A stretch of DNA of 64,000 nt from Takakia lepidozioides (GCA_030704615.1 CM060734.1:19404001-19468000); one strand, 5' to 3'; positions 1 to 12,414 are shown, counted from the stretch's first letter. The notes: generated by a model not told the origin, from the letters alone. Program-made: numbers and translations.

Positions 1-94
1 TTGCAGAATTTGTGCCAGAGCATGTGCCCGATGTGACCAGTTGGTTCCCCCAGCAGCACGTAGATTAGATGCGTAGGATCGAGGGGTATTGTAG

Positions 95-862
95 GTGTCG
101 TACGCGTTATGGCTGGCGACGAGCAGGCCCACCTTCCCCCTCCAATTTCCTCAGGCGGTCCCCCTGATCCAGTGTCCTCATCTGATGATTATCCGCACCG
201 TACATACAGTAGCAGCTTGTAGGCCGATTGTGCCCCCGTCTGTTTCTTTGTCTGATCCACCTCCGGTAGTACCTGATCCGGACGTTGTACCCCCGGCTGC
301 ACCTCCGACATTACATCCTCAATCACCTCCACTTTCATCTCCACCGCCAGCAGTACCACCTCCACCTCCACCTCCACGTGCATGTGCCCCCCGAACCCCT
401 AGGAGGGGTCGGCTTTGCCTTAGGTTTCCTCTCCTTCGGCTTGGGCGGCCTGAGCCGGATCCTCGCCCTCGATGGGAAGCGCATATAACTATGTTACTAA
501 AGACCGTCCGGCCTTGTTGTTGGGGGAATCATCTCGACCCTCCCACCCCCATCCGAGAGAATGTGGAGTTCGAGTATTGGGGGAGACGACATGTTGTGAG
601 AGCCGCTACAGACCCTACTATGGGTCGGGGTTTATTCACGGTCAATGATATTGTGGTTCCTCCTCGGAGAAACAACATGGTGGACTTGTTTCCCTACTAC
701 AGTCCATACTACACCTCCGCGGAGTTCCGTACATTATGCCTCGAAGCCCCATACATCCTACCCTACATTTTGTGTGTCAACGGACAAGATGTACGTAGAC
801 GGGGGTTGTCTCCCATTGAAATCAGACATCTTCTTTTGGTCATCCTAGGAGAACCAATGTAG
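95..862 (+). CDS. Unrecognised proline-rich ORF, probably an exon
   Basis: A 255-codon open frame with no ATG at its 5' end, so it is probably an exon or a truncated gene that continues upstream. Residues ~45-95 are a low-complexity proline-rich stretch with repeated PPP and SPP runs, followed by an arginine-rich patch. The C-terminal ~120 residues look globular, with several Trp/Tyr/Arg positions, and end just before a TAG at 860. I do not recognise a family. It lies upstream of and on the same strand as the CACTA transposase, so it could be an accessory ORF of that element, but nothing in the sequence proves this. Function unknown. Confidence 0.3.
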   Translation: MSYALWLATSRPTFPLQFPQAVPLIQCPHLMIIRTVHTVAACRPIVPPSVSLSDPPPVVPDPDVVPPAAPPTLHPQSPPLSSPPPAVPPPPPPPRACAPRTPRRGRLCLRFPLLRLGRPEPDPRPRWEAHITMLLKTVRPCCWGNHLDPPTPIRENVEFEYWGRRHVVRAATDPTMGRGLFTVNDIVVPPRRNNMVDLFPYYSPYYTSAEFRTLCLEAPYILPYILCVNGQDVRRRGLSPIEIRHLLLVILGEPM

Positions 863-2112
863 TATGAGACGAGCGAAGTGATGGGCATGAGAGTTTTTGT
901 GGTCATACGTCGGTATACTGTGAGGGGATGCACATATTTGTGATGACATGTGCTAGTAGGACTATTAGGGCTGGCGGCGAACTATTTGCATCATACGAGT
1001 TCTCCCGGGATGATTGGGACCTCCAATTACAACGTGAGTGGGATGTGTATGATAGAAATAGGGTTCCTTTGAGACATGGATCACGTAGAGGGGCATTGTA
1101 GATATTCTCATGATGTAATTGTATACATCCGATTAATCGATTTGTGTAAAAAAAATTCTTGTAGCTCGTGTGGGTTGCAACTTTGCATATGTGATCTAAA
1201 CATACTTATGTACATGTGGACCAAATATGAGCTTGAACCAAGTTGATTCAATGGGTCATTCTAGTGTTGAACGCAACTACGTGTCGTAGAGACGGAAAAT
1301 TGCGTTTCGCCTGCACATGATTTTTTTTTAATTCCATTTTTAAGTCATATGCTTAATGATAGCATATGCAATGTGCGTGCAAAATTTGGGAGTAAACAAA
1401 AGTCATTTGGACCCATAACCATATTTTTGTTCTCTCATTTACACTCCAAAGTTGAGTTATCTTCAATTTCATGCACTCTTCATAGAGAGTTCTGCAAAAG
1501 TGACCCTAGAAACACACTTATTTTTTTTCCATTTTTTTTTTTTTTGCATGGATGGCATGGATGTAGTGGTGCAAAGCCAGATGTCACAAAACAAAATAGA
1601 GCTAAAAATAAAATCATTACGCCCCTCAAAACCGCAATCATATATTTTCTAAATACAATTTTATTTTATTTTTAAATTCGATTTAATTAAAAATTGGTGC
1701 AAGGGTGAGTGCGTCGTTGGGGAGGCAAATGTTTTTTTTATTTTTTTTATTTTTTTTTATTTTTTTCTGCTGGATCTTTATACAGGTGTTGCACACATAA
1801 TTAACCTCATGTAGGAAAAAGTGAAGCTTGAGCCACATCCGTTTGATGGGTGCAATGGCATGAGAGGATTTTTTTTCACATTAACAAAAAAAAAATCGGT
1901 TGATAGGGTGAACGCGTCCTTGGGGAGACAAATGCTTTTGTTTGGGTTTGAAACTTTGCATGCGTGACGTTGCGCACATACATGTAATTATTGAATTACA
2001 TATTTGATGCACACACACATTGAAGGTTATTGTTTGCATTTCGCTTATAATGAGTTGTATGGTTGCAAAGACACATTATAATATATGTCCATATGTTCAT
2101 TTGTTTGTATCA
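863..2112. other. AT-rich stretch without a recognisable gene
   Basis: Short homopolymer blocks occur at about 1321-1330, 1529-1544 and 1733-1766 (runs of T with occasional A). No ORF resembles a known protein. It is probably intron or 5' non-coding sequence of the CACTA element whose transposase follows. Confidence 0.4.
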
Positions 2113-2113
2113 G

Positions 2114-5100
2114 GACTTTGTCCATCCCTTCCCGGTCCTTTCTCTTGGCACCCCATCCGAGAACAACCCAAGTACATCTGGCGGGAGCCATGGGCGAGAC
2201 GCCACCCCCACGGTACCGGACGATGATGACGATGACAATGACAGTGACAGTGACAACATCAATGAGCATGGAATTAACCAGGAGGATGTGCAAGCCATGG
2301 AGGATCTCTTAATGCATCATGTGGGCGCTGATGCATCCTATGGAGAGGGAACCCGACCAATCGATGATCCTAAAATGGCCCCCTCAAATGACATGGAGAA
2401 GGAGGCGAGAACTCCCTTGTACGAAGGGGCGAAAGTTAGTCGACTTTCAACAATCTTACTTTTGCTCAATCTTCAAATTCGATTTGGCATAAGTAATGTT
2501 GGGATGTCTGCCATAATGCAAACTATTGCAGACTATATCCTTGCTCCACACTTGAAACCCAAGATGCCACAGTCGCGGAAAGAGACGCGCGAAGTCTTGG
2601 ACTTTGTGGGGATGGGCTATAAGATTTTTCATGCATGTCCATGTGATAAAACCCTATACTACGGAGAGGATTCGCGTCTCACCAAGTGCCCAAAGTGCAA
2701 GAAAGACCGATATCGGGATGATGTCCAAGGGAAAAAAATACCACGCAAGGTATAAGCGCCATTCCCCCTCGCATGGAAATTATTTTCTTTAATCTTCTCA
2801 ATGCATGTAACGTGGATTCCACAAAGTTTAGGGTTTAGAGAGTAGTACTCATGCAAGATCTGATTGTGGTTTTGGAAAGAGTGAGTGAGGAGTGGAAGAA
2901 GTGACGTTCGGTTTTGACCATTCACGCCCAAATGAGGGTGAGGTTGCATAAAGGGAAAGACATAAGGGTGTTGTATTATGTGTGTTAATGGGATGATTAC
3001 ATGTGGGGGACGTGGGGTATTTCATCCTAGAAAATGCATTATTTTCCGATTATCCCGCGATTGAGGGCACAGTACCGAAGCCCCAAATTGGCCAGACTCA
3101 TGAGATGGCACGCCTCGCATCGGAGCCCCCCGGGAAATGTGTGCGGGCCACAAGATTCACAAGCATGGAGGCATATTGAAGAGATGTGGCCTTTTCTTTT
3201 GGAGGACCCACGACATGTCCATCTCGGCTTCTCTTCGGATGGGGTCAACCCATTCTCTGTCCAGTCATGTAGTCATTCCACTTGGCCGGTGACCATGGTG
3301 AATTACAACATCCCTCCGTATCTTTCAATTAAAAAATGCCATATCATGTTGGCTGCCATTGTGCCAGGTGAGTGTTCTCATTTCATGTTTATTATTGCCT
3401 TGGACTTTATATTAAACTTCTGATCTTTGACGCAATTCGGATGCAAGATTGATGAGTGACATAATCATGGAGTAAGACGTGTAATTCATTTTGTAGTATA
3501 ATTTGCATATTGGTGGAGCATTGAAATAATGATGTGAATATCTCATAGGAAAAAAAACAAGTGACAAACATGGACACGTACTTGCGACCTCTTGTTGATG
3601 AACTTAAGGAGCTATGGAGAGGGGGTCCCGACATTGGATGTTTCACTCGACCCTATGGCCAGACAATCTTTTCAGATGAGAGGCATCTTGCTTTGGACAA
3701 TGCATGATTATCCAGGTATATTATGTTCCCCATGAACAACCCACGTACATTCACTTGTCAATGCCGGATAATATTGATGAGGATTGGGATTGATTGAAGT
3801 AGCGGCGACAATCTTGTGCACCGTAGTGGGGTAGATGGCATTATGGGCCATGCACATGACAACTTTTTGTCTTTGCTAATGTGGCGGGATGTGTAGTACA
3901 GGACTAACTGTTTGCTCGGGGCTAAGCACCAAAGGGTACCATGCATGCTTGCATTGTGGCGATGATCTTAATGCACATAGCTCCCGCCATCTTCACAATA
4001 TGGTGTATCCCAACTACCGCAAATTTCTTCCCATCGATGGAGAAGAAGAGAGAAACACTTGTTTGATGGCAAAGATGAAGTACGCCCCCCCCCCCCCCCA
4101 TGATACCATCCGGGCAGTTTTGGGAGGACCGATGGAAAGAGGCCCATGCGAGCACGGACGGTGAAGTGGACGTGCCCAACATGAAGCGACTTTCAATCTT
4201 CTACGAGTTGCCATATTGGGCGGTACATAAAACACCGTCAATATCCCTATGCATGCATGTGATATTGCACATTTGGTATGCGTTGCATTGTCACTTTCAC
4301 GTCAAAAAATTTGTGCAAGTATTTGTGGGTGGGGATATATGTAGGACCTGAAGATTCGCCATCTTCTAGATCCCATGCATATTGAGAAGAATGTCTGCTC
4401 GTCCCTTTTTTGGGTTCTTCATGGCACGCCGGCAAAGAAGGGAGTGGCTGCAAAAGGAGATTCTCTCGGTGTTAGAAAGGAGCTTTTGGAGCAGGGTCGC
4501 ATGCGCCATCTATGGGCTGAACAAAATGATGTGGACCCAAAAGGTGTTGTACGGTGAAAGTATAGGCGCGCACCTTGGCAATGGACAAAGGAGGAATACA
4601 AGAAAGTGATAGCCACCATGAGTGTTGTCCGAACACCAACTGGTTATGGGTCATCCCTCCGTATGAAGTTCAGCAAAGAAGACGGGGTCCATGGTTTGAA
4701 GTCTCATGACTACCACAATCTATTGCAAGACATCTTGCCCATGCAGTACGTGGGACATTGACTCCCGAGCTTCGTGAGATAATCTATAGATTGGGAGGCA
4801 TTGTTCCGATGGATTTGTTCCAAAGAGTTGGAGGAAGCGGATTCTCCACGCATGAAGAAAGAGGCGGCGGAGGTAATGTGTATGTTGGAGATGCACCTTC
4901 CTCCCTCCTTCTTTGACATCCAAGTGCACTTGATAGTGCACTTAGTGGAAGAGGCTTCGATTGTCGGCCCCGTTCATTCTCGGTGGATGTACTTCCTTGA
5001 GCATTATATGAAGACTTTGAAAGGATTTGTAAGACAAATGGCGCACCCGGAGGGTAGCATGGTGGAGGGGTATACGTTGCAAGAAGCTATGTTCTATTGC

Positions 5101-5205
5101 ACGGAGTACATGGCAAGGGTGGATGAGGAAGCCCCTCGGATGTGGAAGGAAGAGAAGGATGCACGAACCAAGAACATCGTTTTACCCAAAAATCAAAGAG
5201 GGTAA
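2114..5205 (+). pseudogene. CACTA (En/Spm) TNP2-type transposase with DUF4218 module, decayed
   Basis: Plant CACTA transposase. Exons I can place: 2114-2749 (HACPCDKTLYY and a CPKCKK zinc cluster, ending GKKIPRK), 3031-3367 (YFPIIPRL, MRWHASHR, LGFSSDGVNPF, IPPYL), 3549-3714 (YLRPLVDELKELW, ILLWTMHDYPG) and 3902-~4164 (GLSTKGYHACLHCGDD). Further pieces lie at ~4366-4557 (DPMHIEKNVCSSLF) and ~4572-4745 (GLKSHDYHNLLQDILP). Residues at 4801-5205 (PPSFFDIQVHLIVHL, FLEHYMKTLKGFVRQ) match the DUF4218 module that follows TNP2 in these proteins. Splice sites such as CAG|GTGAGT at 3367 fit the family's exon joins. At least two frameshifts (near 3660 and 4810) and a TGA near 4759 mean no full-length protein can be made. 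The family match rests on motif recognition and is strong. Confidence 0.88.
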
Positions 5206-5486
5206 AATTGCCGACCTTGGTGATTGAGCAAGCGCATGACTTCATACTGAAGAACACCCCATCCATACATGAGTGGGAGGCAAGAGACAATAACCTTGTT
5301 TAGCAACGAGAGGAGGAGACGCTTGCATGGAGGCGGAACCAACCAAGGCCGGTTACTAGACGTCCACGACGAGAAGCGGGCCGCCGGAATGTTCCTTCAC
5401 AAAATTTGCCCATGGAATTGCAACCTCTAAGTTCATTCCAACAGTGACTTTGGACTTCAGTTTATGACACCGTTGCTCAAGGAGAG

Positions 5487-6269
5487 GTGGTTTCAGATCT
5501 GGTGCAAGACATTGCAAGGGGCCCCTCTCAATTCGCGACCTCATACACGGCGGTTTGGGTTCACGGTTGTCATTTCCGCATTCGTGCTCTTGACATGAAG
5601 CGCAAAACAACCTTTGATTCCGGCTTGTGTGCCACATATTGGCAAGACTCCGTGTGGGGCAAGGGAGATACACGACCTGCTGTGAGCAAACTTGAGTACA
5701 TTGGAGAGCTTGAGAGCATACTCCAACTTCAGTATACAAGGTACCGACCTCTTCTCTTCAAAGGAAGGTGGTTCCAACCATATCTTGTGGGGCCCTCCGC
5801 AACACTAGTGCAAGATGATTGTGGTTTCATGCGCGTCAGTGCAGATAGGCTCAACCCTACTCATCATCCCTCTGATGAGCCTTTTTCACGACCTTCAGAC
5901 ATGGAGCAAGTTTTCTTCTCCGATGACAAAACAAGAGGGGGGAATTGGAAGGTGGTTGTGCATGCTCAGCCAAGAGGAAGACGTATCTATCATGGTCTCG
6001 GATCTCCATGGGGTGAGGCAATTGCGGTGGACGGAGAGACTGGTCATAATGATACTGATGATGGAGGTTGGGTAGAGGGGGTAGAAGAGGATGATGACGA
6101 CCCGGAGAATGCATCCCGGACCCTGTATGATGAAGCTCCAGAAGATACGAATGTTGGAGAAGGAGACGAAGACACGGCCATTGACAATGAGGTGGAGGAT
6201 GATTCGGAGGTGCCTTTTGAGGGCCGGGCCATTTATGACGATGACTCCGATGACCAAGAATACTTGTAG
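5487..6269 (+). pseudogene. CACTA transposase C-terminal DUF4216 module
   Basis: A 260-codon frame that carries the DUF4216 signature found at the C-terminus of plant TNP2 transposases: FRIRALDMKRKT, then SGLCATYWQDSVWGKG, GELESILQLQYTRYRPLLFKGRW, which I read as the Y-x-G-x-L and 'F-x-C-x-W' type core. It is followed by an acidic tail of ~90 residues rich in Asp and Glu. The start is not an ATG, so this is the last exon(s) of the same gene. The preceding 5206-5486 is intron or decayed coding sequence. The stop is TAG at 6267. It lies ~490 bp upstream of the element's 3' terminus. Confidence 0.8.
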
Positions 6270-6599
6270 CTTGATGAGGACGAAGAAGCTCCAGATGATG
6301 ATGTTCAAGTTGATTAGACACGAAATCAAAACTACATAACAATTCTCGCACTGAACTGTACCCATCCCTTCGATTGATTGTACATGTACATGCATATTGT
6401 AGCTTATTTCTATGATTGATCAAATATGGCTGTGGCTGGTAGTCTTTCAAGAAGAAGACAGAGGCATTAAATATGTTGGAGCAACACATACAGATGTGGT
6501 ATCAAGAGAATTATCAAAATGAATGTCACAATCTACAAGAAGGTCCACAACAACAAGCTAAACCATAAAGAAAAACAAACACCCTACCCCAGTACCATA

Positions 6600-6630
<31 letters not shown>

Positions 6631-6761
6631 GAACCCCCAAAGGCCCTTAACCTAAACCTAGAAAGCCTGGCCATCGCTGCCTGCGACCCCCATGCATCGC
6701 ACGCTGCGACGCGTTTTTAGAATATATGCGGCCGGGGGTTGCAAACAGCGACGTTGTAGTG
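6600..6761 (+). repeat. 3' subterminal region and terminus of the CACTA element
   Basis: An A-run at 6602-6626 is followed by a GC-rich tract. The tract closes with GCGACGTTGTAGTG at 6748-6761. The reverse complement starts CACTACAACGTCGC, the canonical CACTA terminus. This gives the right-hand end of the element carrying the TNP2 gene. No matching 5' terminus was found in the window, so the left end is probably upstream of base 1. Confidence 0.6.
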
Positions 6762-9292
6762 TGAAAAAAAGGGGCATAAATCCCCTTCTGGATAATTCTG
6801 AATTTGTCTCTTCTACTGTAGCAGCAATTTGTTATCCATAAGACCGACCCCTATTCAATTCTCTATGTACTGTTCATAGTTCATGTCATCCACGCCGCAG
6901 CGGAAGGGAAGACATGGATGGGAATAAGAAACCTCTCTTGTCCATAATTCTACACAATCTTAATATAAATGCATCACTAGTAATATTGTTGTAATGTTCT
7001 TAGTGATACAAACAGCTCTATGTCAGAGTTATTGACAGCCTATGTGGCCATCACTCACGCACAGCACATACTAAACCCTTTTTGCTGTGCAATTTTTTTT
7101 TTTCAAACCTTTTCTCTCCCCTTTCAGATACAAGTACCCTAGCTCTGATTATCAACAAATCAGCCTATCTACATGCAATGTAGATGCGCCCAAGCCAGAT
7201 ATCTAGTGAAATCCATCTTGGAAGTTTAACCAGGAACACACAATCATAACCACATCCTACATAAGTCTTTCTCTCATCCCAAACAAACCCCCATTGACTA
7301 TACAGGCATTCCACTAAGCTTCACTTTTGTATTCAGTTTGCAATGAACAGATTGCCTTAAGCTGAATCATCTCTCACTAATAATGCAGATGCACTAAGCA
7401 GTTTGCAGGAAATTAACCATTCATCACTCAACTGTGTGTATGCGGCATATATAAAACCCCCTTAACTATGATAGAATTACAGAAGCATCCCTCATTTGTA
7501 CACTACGATGAAAGACAGCATGCCCCTTTTTTTCTTTGTTTCTACTGACATCAGAGCTCTAATACAACATTGGTACAGATTCAAAGTGTTGAAACCAGAT
7601 AATCAAAAGCAAAACAAGCATCACACATTCAGTAACTGTGGAAGAATCTGCATCAGCCCTCTATCAACATTTCCACAGACATGTGCATCCTCTCACATCC
7701 TCTCACATCCTCTCTACAATCTCCTGGTTTGAAGTCAAACCACCTCCATTCCATTTTTTCAAATGTTATCTCCTCCATCATTCCTGCTTGAGAGCTCCTA
7801 AGTAAAATATTCCTAAGTAAAAAAAGAACCAAACTTTTTCTCACATGGCTGATATATACTTAGAAGCAGGTGGTGGAGTTCCCTGCCCACGTTGGCTCTC
7901 ACATCCTCGTCAGCAGCTGCCTCGGTATCTGCCGCTTGCTGCTACTTCCGGCGCTTCTCCAGAAGCCAGAGTCATTAAATCATGGCGCTTCCCTTAGCAA
8001 ACCATCCGCCAGCAAGCCCTAGTTAATTCATAAACAGTAATGGCACTGCTTACTTCTGTGGCAGCAGCCCAGATAGACAAGTTGCTCCACTATCTACACT
8101 TCATCTTACTACCCTACTACTAATCAATTCACCTTTAAAGCAAAGTTAGGAGATGGTACAGCGAACGCAATCTTTACAAAGCTGCTTCACATGCTTGCTC
8201 ATCCCCTACCTTCATTGCTGCTAATCAAACCCATCTGAAGATATAAACCACAGGTTGATAACAAAATGTAGCAACACCCCAGAGCCCTCCGTTCTGCTCA
8301 ATTCTTCACCCACAGCTTAGATCCTTACCCGCCGCTAAGCCTAACTGCAGTGACTCCTTCTGACACAACACATGTGACCGAGCTGCTTCCCTTCTCGTGC
8401 TTATCTTCCAGTTAATTGCCAAGTGACAAACATAACGTCCATGGTGGCACCGCCTCCCTCTGTATGGCAGCTGCACACATGCCAAGTTGTTGCCTGGCAG
8501 CTTATTCTTTAAGCACCCTGCCCTCTGGAAAACCCGAGTCTTCACTCATGAGCCACCGCCCTCACCATTTCTTCTCATCTGCAGCTGTTCATTATGTCAA
8601 GCTGCTCCTCCACACAAGCTCATCTTCCAGCATTCAATGAAAAGACGAATGGCGGCACCGCAGGACACCACCAGGCAGCAGAATACGCCAAGTTCCTTGG
8701 TATTCCTACCTCTTGCTCATTCCACAGCCCCTCGGCAGAATCCACCAAGCATTTTCCTACTTACGCTCCCTGCTACACACCTCTCCTGCTCGTTCTTCTT
8801 CTTCGCATAGCATCCCGTAGGGCATTCCCCGCCATCGCGCACAGATGAAGCTCATTCATCTCCCGGATGAAAAACACACATGGCCATACGTTCATCCTCA
8901 TGGATGAACCATGTTCATCTTATGGAAGAAAAATCGTAGGTACTTAGGCTATATCCTGGCCGAGCGTTCCCCAATGTTCCCATGATGTTCCCAGAACATG
9001 AATGAACTTCATTCATCCGCTGGATGAAAAATCCACTGTTTCATAGCTTACCTACTTCCATCCAGGCGAAACATCCTTTTCTCAACTCTGTAACCTGGCA
9101 AGTATGGATGTACTCCGCCATCGTTGGGATGATAAATCAAGGATGAAATCTGTCCATTCAATGGATGAAATAATCTCACAGGGATAGCTCAACTTCCTTC
9201 CCACTGGTATCAGAGCCCCTGTCTTGTAGAAATGCAGAATCTGAACAGTAACAACAAAAATTTCAATGTTACTCCCCTGCATTCACACTACA
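6755..9292. mobile_element. TGTAGTGTGAA-ended element, copy 1 (2.54 kb)
   Basis: The left end TGTAGTGTGAA (6755-6765) and right end TTCACACTACA (9282-9292) are perfect 11-bp inverted repeats. The flanking tetranucleotides ACGT and ACGG form an imperfect 4-bp target duplication. The first bases inside (AAAAGGGGC..ATCCCCTTCTG) are shared with copy 2 at 17535. Other shared blocks include CCTGGTTTGAAGTC (~7721 and ~18729), GGCGGCACCGC (~8651 and ~19301) and the last ~100 bp. There is no long ORF, so it is non-autonomous. Its class is uncertain: TG..CA ends would suit a solo LTR, while the 11-bp inverted repeats would suit a DNA transposon. Its left end overlaps the CACTA terminus at 6757-6761. 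Confidence 0.6.
8855..9028. repeat. Cluster of TTCATC(N4-6)GGATGAA palindromes
   Basis: Small inverted repeats at 8855-8871, 8891-8908, 8914-8930 (imperfect) and 9012-9028 all follow TTCATC-spacer-GGATGAA. A fifth sits at 19512-19528 in the equivalent place of the second copy of this element. A related form is at 28931-28951. They lie in the 3' third of the element and may be binding sites or RNA hairpins. Their role is unknown. Confidence 0.6.
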
Positions 9293-9617
9293 ACGGCATG
9301 TCGTCGCAGGATTCGTCCTGTTTTTTTTTTTTTAAAGAATTGGGCAGCCCCTATTTGCGACGTCCGGCCGTCGCCAATGCATTTTGCCATTCATGCCACC
9401 ATGCGATGGCCTGGCGTCGCCAATAAGGGCTGCGATGAAAGAAAAGACAAAAAAGGGCTGCCTTTTTTGCGCTGGCGACGGCCGGCCGTCGCCAGAAAGG
9501 GCTGCCTTCTGCCCTTCGCTAGGGGGCGTCGCACGCTCGGCGCCGCGCGGGGCATGGGGGCGCGGCTGGCGTCACCGCCCCCCCCCCCCCCCCCCCCCCC
9601 CCATTTGCTGTAGTGGT
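9293..9617. repeat. GCGACG/GTCGCC-rich segment with a 25-C run
   Basis: Contains repeated GGCGACGGCC-like and CGTCGCC words (e.g. 9358-9375, 9470-9495, 9526-9535) and an uninterrupted run of 25 C at 9578-9602. It begins CACTACAACGG (9286) and ends GCTGTAGTG (9607-9615), so it could be a ~330-bp non-autonomous CACTA derivative. The expected 3-bp target duplication is not visible (TCA against GTT). Confidence 0.4.
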
Positions 9618-9663
9618 TGTGTTTCCTGCATGCTACTAATCGCTTGGGAATTGGCAATGTAGG

Positions 9664-11240
9664 ACGGGAGGTGTCCCGTCATAGGACGTAAACAAAAAAT
9701 CAATATAATTCGGAACAACATCCTTGTAAACTATTCCATCTCACATATGTACGTACATACTTCCATCTCACACATTAAACCCATCATTTTAAGCAATAAC
9801 AGAGGACTCATTTTCAGAGACTTAGAATGTCCATGCCCACAAATTGATCCACAAGATCTTAGATAACATCGCCATTGTGTTAAATAAAGTCTTGTGTATC
9901 ACATTGTAGGAATGTGCATGCACTCAGAATGAATCTGGCTAATCATCTGGGTAGTTCCTTGCCGGACAAGACTCAAATAAGTATAGTGAAATGGAAGAAC
10001 GGAATATCCCCCGTCAATGAAATTCTGCCAGCACTCACATTTGACCCATCATCAATGAATCAATCTGGGAATTACTCCAAGATTCTGGCTTGCCATACTT
10101 ATCAAGTAAATCACAAGATCTTATATAACATTGCCAATGATACACAAAGTCTTATGGTTTACATGGTAAGTTTGATCATGCACTCTTGAAATCCCCTTAA
10201 TCATTGTGGTTAATCACCTGGGTTATTAATAGTGTTTTGTGTCAGACTGGTCATCTTAAACAGGCAGAAAAGAATGGTCATTACGAGCACGGGAGACCTC
10301 CCGTACCAGAGAGGCGGGATATCTTCCGGGAAAGCAACAACGGGAGGTCTCCCGACATAGTAAAGCCGGGAGATCTCCCGTCAATCCACGTCTGCCAACA
10401 AACACTTTCAACCCATCATCATTTGAAGCAAGGATATAGCATTCAAAGCAGAGACATTCCTGCACGTGCATGGCCATAGTTACAAAGTGATACCCAAGAT
10501 ATTAGATAACATCGCAAGTGTGTTAACTAAATTCTTGTGTATCACTTTGTAAGAATATGGAGGCAACCAGAGAAGTCCTGCAATGAATGTAGCTAATCAC
10601 GTGGGTATCAGTAGTGTTTTTGAAACAGTAGTCTAGCGCGAGGTTCATCTCAAATGATTGTTCAAATGAATGGTCAAAAGGTCGTTCACTGGACTTCTGC
10701 CAAAAACACTTTCAACCCATCATCACTCTTAGCAGTGACAATTCAGGCTTGTGCATGGCTATACTTACATGAAAGCCACGCAAGATTTTAGATTACATCG
10801 CCAGTCTGTAATATAAAGACTTGTGGCGCCCTCTGTAAGTATTTGGCTGCACTCCAAATGTCCCGTCATGAATGTTATGGATCACTTGGGTATCAGTAGC
10901 GTGTCGTGCCAGCCAAGTCCTACTCGAGGTTCATCTTGAAATACTTGAATGGTCAATGGACCGGAAGGGGGAAGGTTTCAATGATCCAAATTCTACGAAC
11001 TAGATACAGTGAAAGACACACATGAACCTGGACAAAAAAGGAAGGGAGGTCTCCCGTAGAAGGAGGTCAAAAAATCGCTTGGAAACTATGGTGACTTCCT
11101 ACGCACACTTTCAACCCATCATCTGAAGCAATATGAGAGCTCTCACAATCTGGGAATTACTTCAAGTTTTCTGTCTGGCCATACTTACCAAGTTAACTAC
11201 AAGATCTTATCCAACATTGCCAGTGTTGCATAAAGCCCTC
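9664..11240. repeat. Degenerate ~260-420 bp tandem array
   Basis: Five loosely conserved units share an AAGATCTTA..ATAACAT box (about 9856, 10111, 10494, 10786, 11202), a TTTCAACCCATCATC box (about 10040, 10402, 10707, 11109) and an AATCACCTGGGTATCAG-like box. Palindromes of the ACGGGAG family sit between some units (9664, 10289, 10340, 10366, 11042). No coding potential was seen. It lies 3' of the minus-strand gene described next, and the last unit overlaps the end of that gene's final open frame. Confidence 0.55.
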
Positions 11241-12414
11241 CGGACAGAAGGTCTCAACGACCTGGTCGATGGCCGATGATCGGATCTCATTGTTGTAGTA
11301 GCGACTTTGCAGAGGATTTTCAGATTCTTCCACCTCTGTACGTAGCACTCTTGGGATGTATCGATTGTTGGCTGTGATGCTCCTCCGCACGACCTCGTCC
11401 ACATTGTCCCACTCTGTGTCTGCCATCGGAAAAATGAAATGGAAATGAATTACTGGAGTCTCAAAATTCTTTGTCTTGAAAAAAATCTCCCTCTTCGATG
11501 GAATGTAGAAGCTTGTATCTATAAGGAATTTCCCCTTTGTGGATTGAATGTACGCTATCAGCTCACGAGAGCTATCAGTATTGGTGATGACACAGAATAC
11601 ATTGGTCCTGATTTTTCTTGACCTCGTGCCATTGAAGAGGTCGGCGAACTCATTCTCCGTCCAAGGCTCGATCTTGTCTGGACGCTCATTCAATGTGCTG
11701 ATCATGATGAGCGAAACAACTTCAAATGCTTTTGTGGCGAACATTGCCACCGTCCCAATCTCCCGAGCCCTGTTTCCAATCTCGCACACACTGTAAACTC
11801 TATCAAGCGAACCTCGTGGAGTCTCTGCAAGCGATTTCATGGCTTGAATTAAATTCAGAAATTGAAGTGGTTGCTTCTGCTTTCCCGTCGTTGGCTTAAT
11901 TTTCGCGTCAAGGTAGGGGTTCCCGAGAGCATTCTTTAAGTGCACAAACTGGGCCTTGTTGATTTCGTACTTATGTTTGATGGCGGTCCACTCCAACTTT
12001 GTGTATGGATGTCAGTTGTCCTTCGTCGGCTCCTTAAATCCAAAACCGACCATGATATCATCCATAAATGTGCCTCCTCAACTTCTTGTACTTGCAATAA
12101 TCCTCTAGACTCAGAACATCGGGGTCAGGCCCAGTGTATGGATGACGCATCGACACTTTGTTTTTGAGTAACATATGGGCAACCTTCCAAATCTGGCTGT
12201 CGTCCAAACCCTGCAGTCGAGCAACGCTAGATTTTTTGAGCGTTGGCTGCTCTTTCATGGGGATATTCCCTTTGGGGTCAATGAGCTCGCCCTTCTCCCA
12301 TTTCATGAACACTCTTGTCTAGTAATTCCAGATCTGATCGGAGGTGAACACAAGTGGCATTGCCTCTTTGTCGCTTTTCACATCCAGAATGGTTTGAGCT
12401 CCGACCATGAAATC
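11193..12414 (-). pseudogene. Exon 5 of the unknown gene: long C-terminal exon
   Basis: The acceptor is GTGCAG|GATTTC at 12415. The frame reads MKWEKGELIDPKGN, then LDDSQIWKVAHMLLKNK and SLEDYCKYKKLRRHIYG. A 1-base deletion near 12058 shifts the frame. The TGA at 12012 lies just before a continuous 267-codon stretch (LEWTAIKHKYEIN to the end) that is the longest open part of the gene. A TAG lies at 12319. The 3' end overlaps a unit of the downstream tandem array, so the natural C-terminus is uncertain. No domain recognised. Confidence 0.55.

Noticed and set aside
5857-6489. Long minus-strand frames opposite the DUF4216 region
   Set aside because: Antisense shadow of an acidic coding region; His/Ser/Pro-rich composition follows from Asp/Glu codons on the other strand.
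8855-9180. CRISPR-like array from the TTCATC/GGATGAA words
   Set aside because: Repeats are short palindromes at irregular spacing in a plant transposon; no uniform repeat or spacer length.
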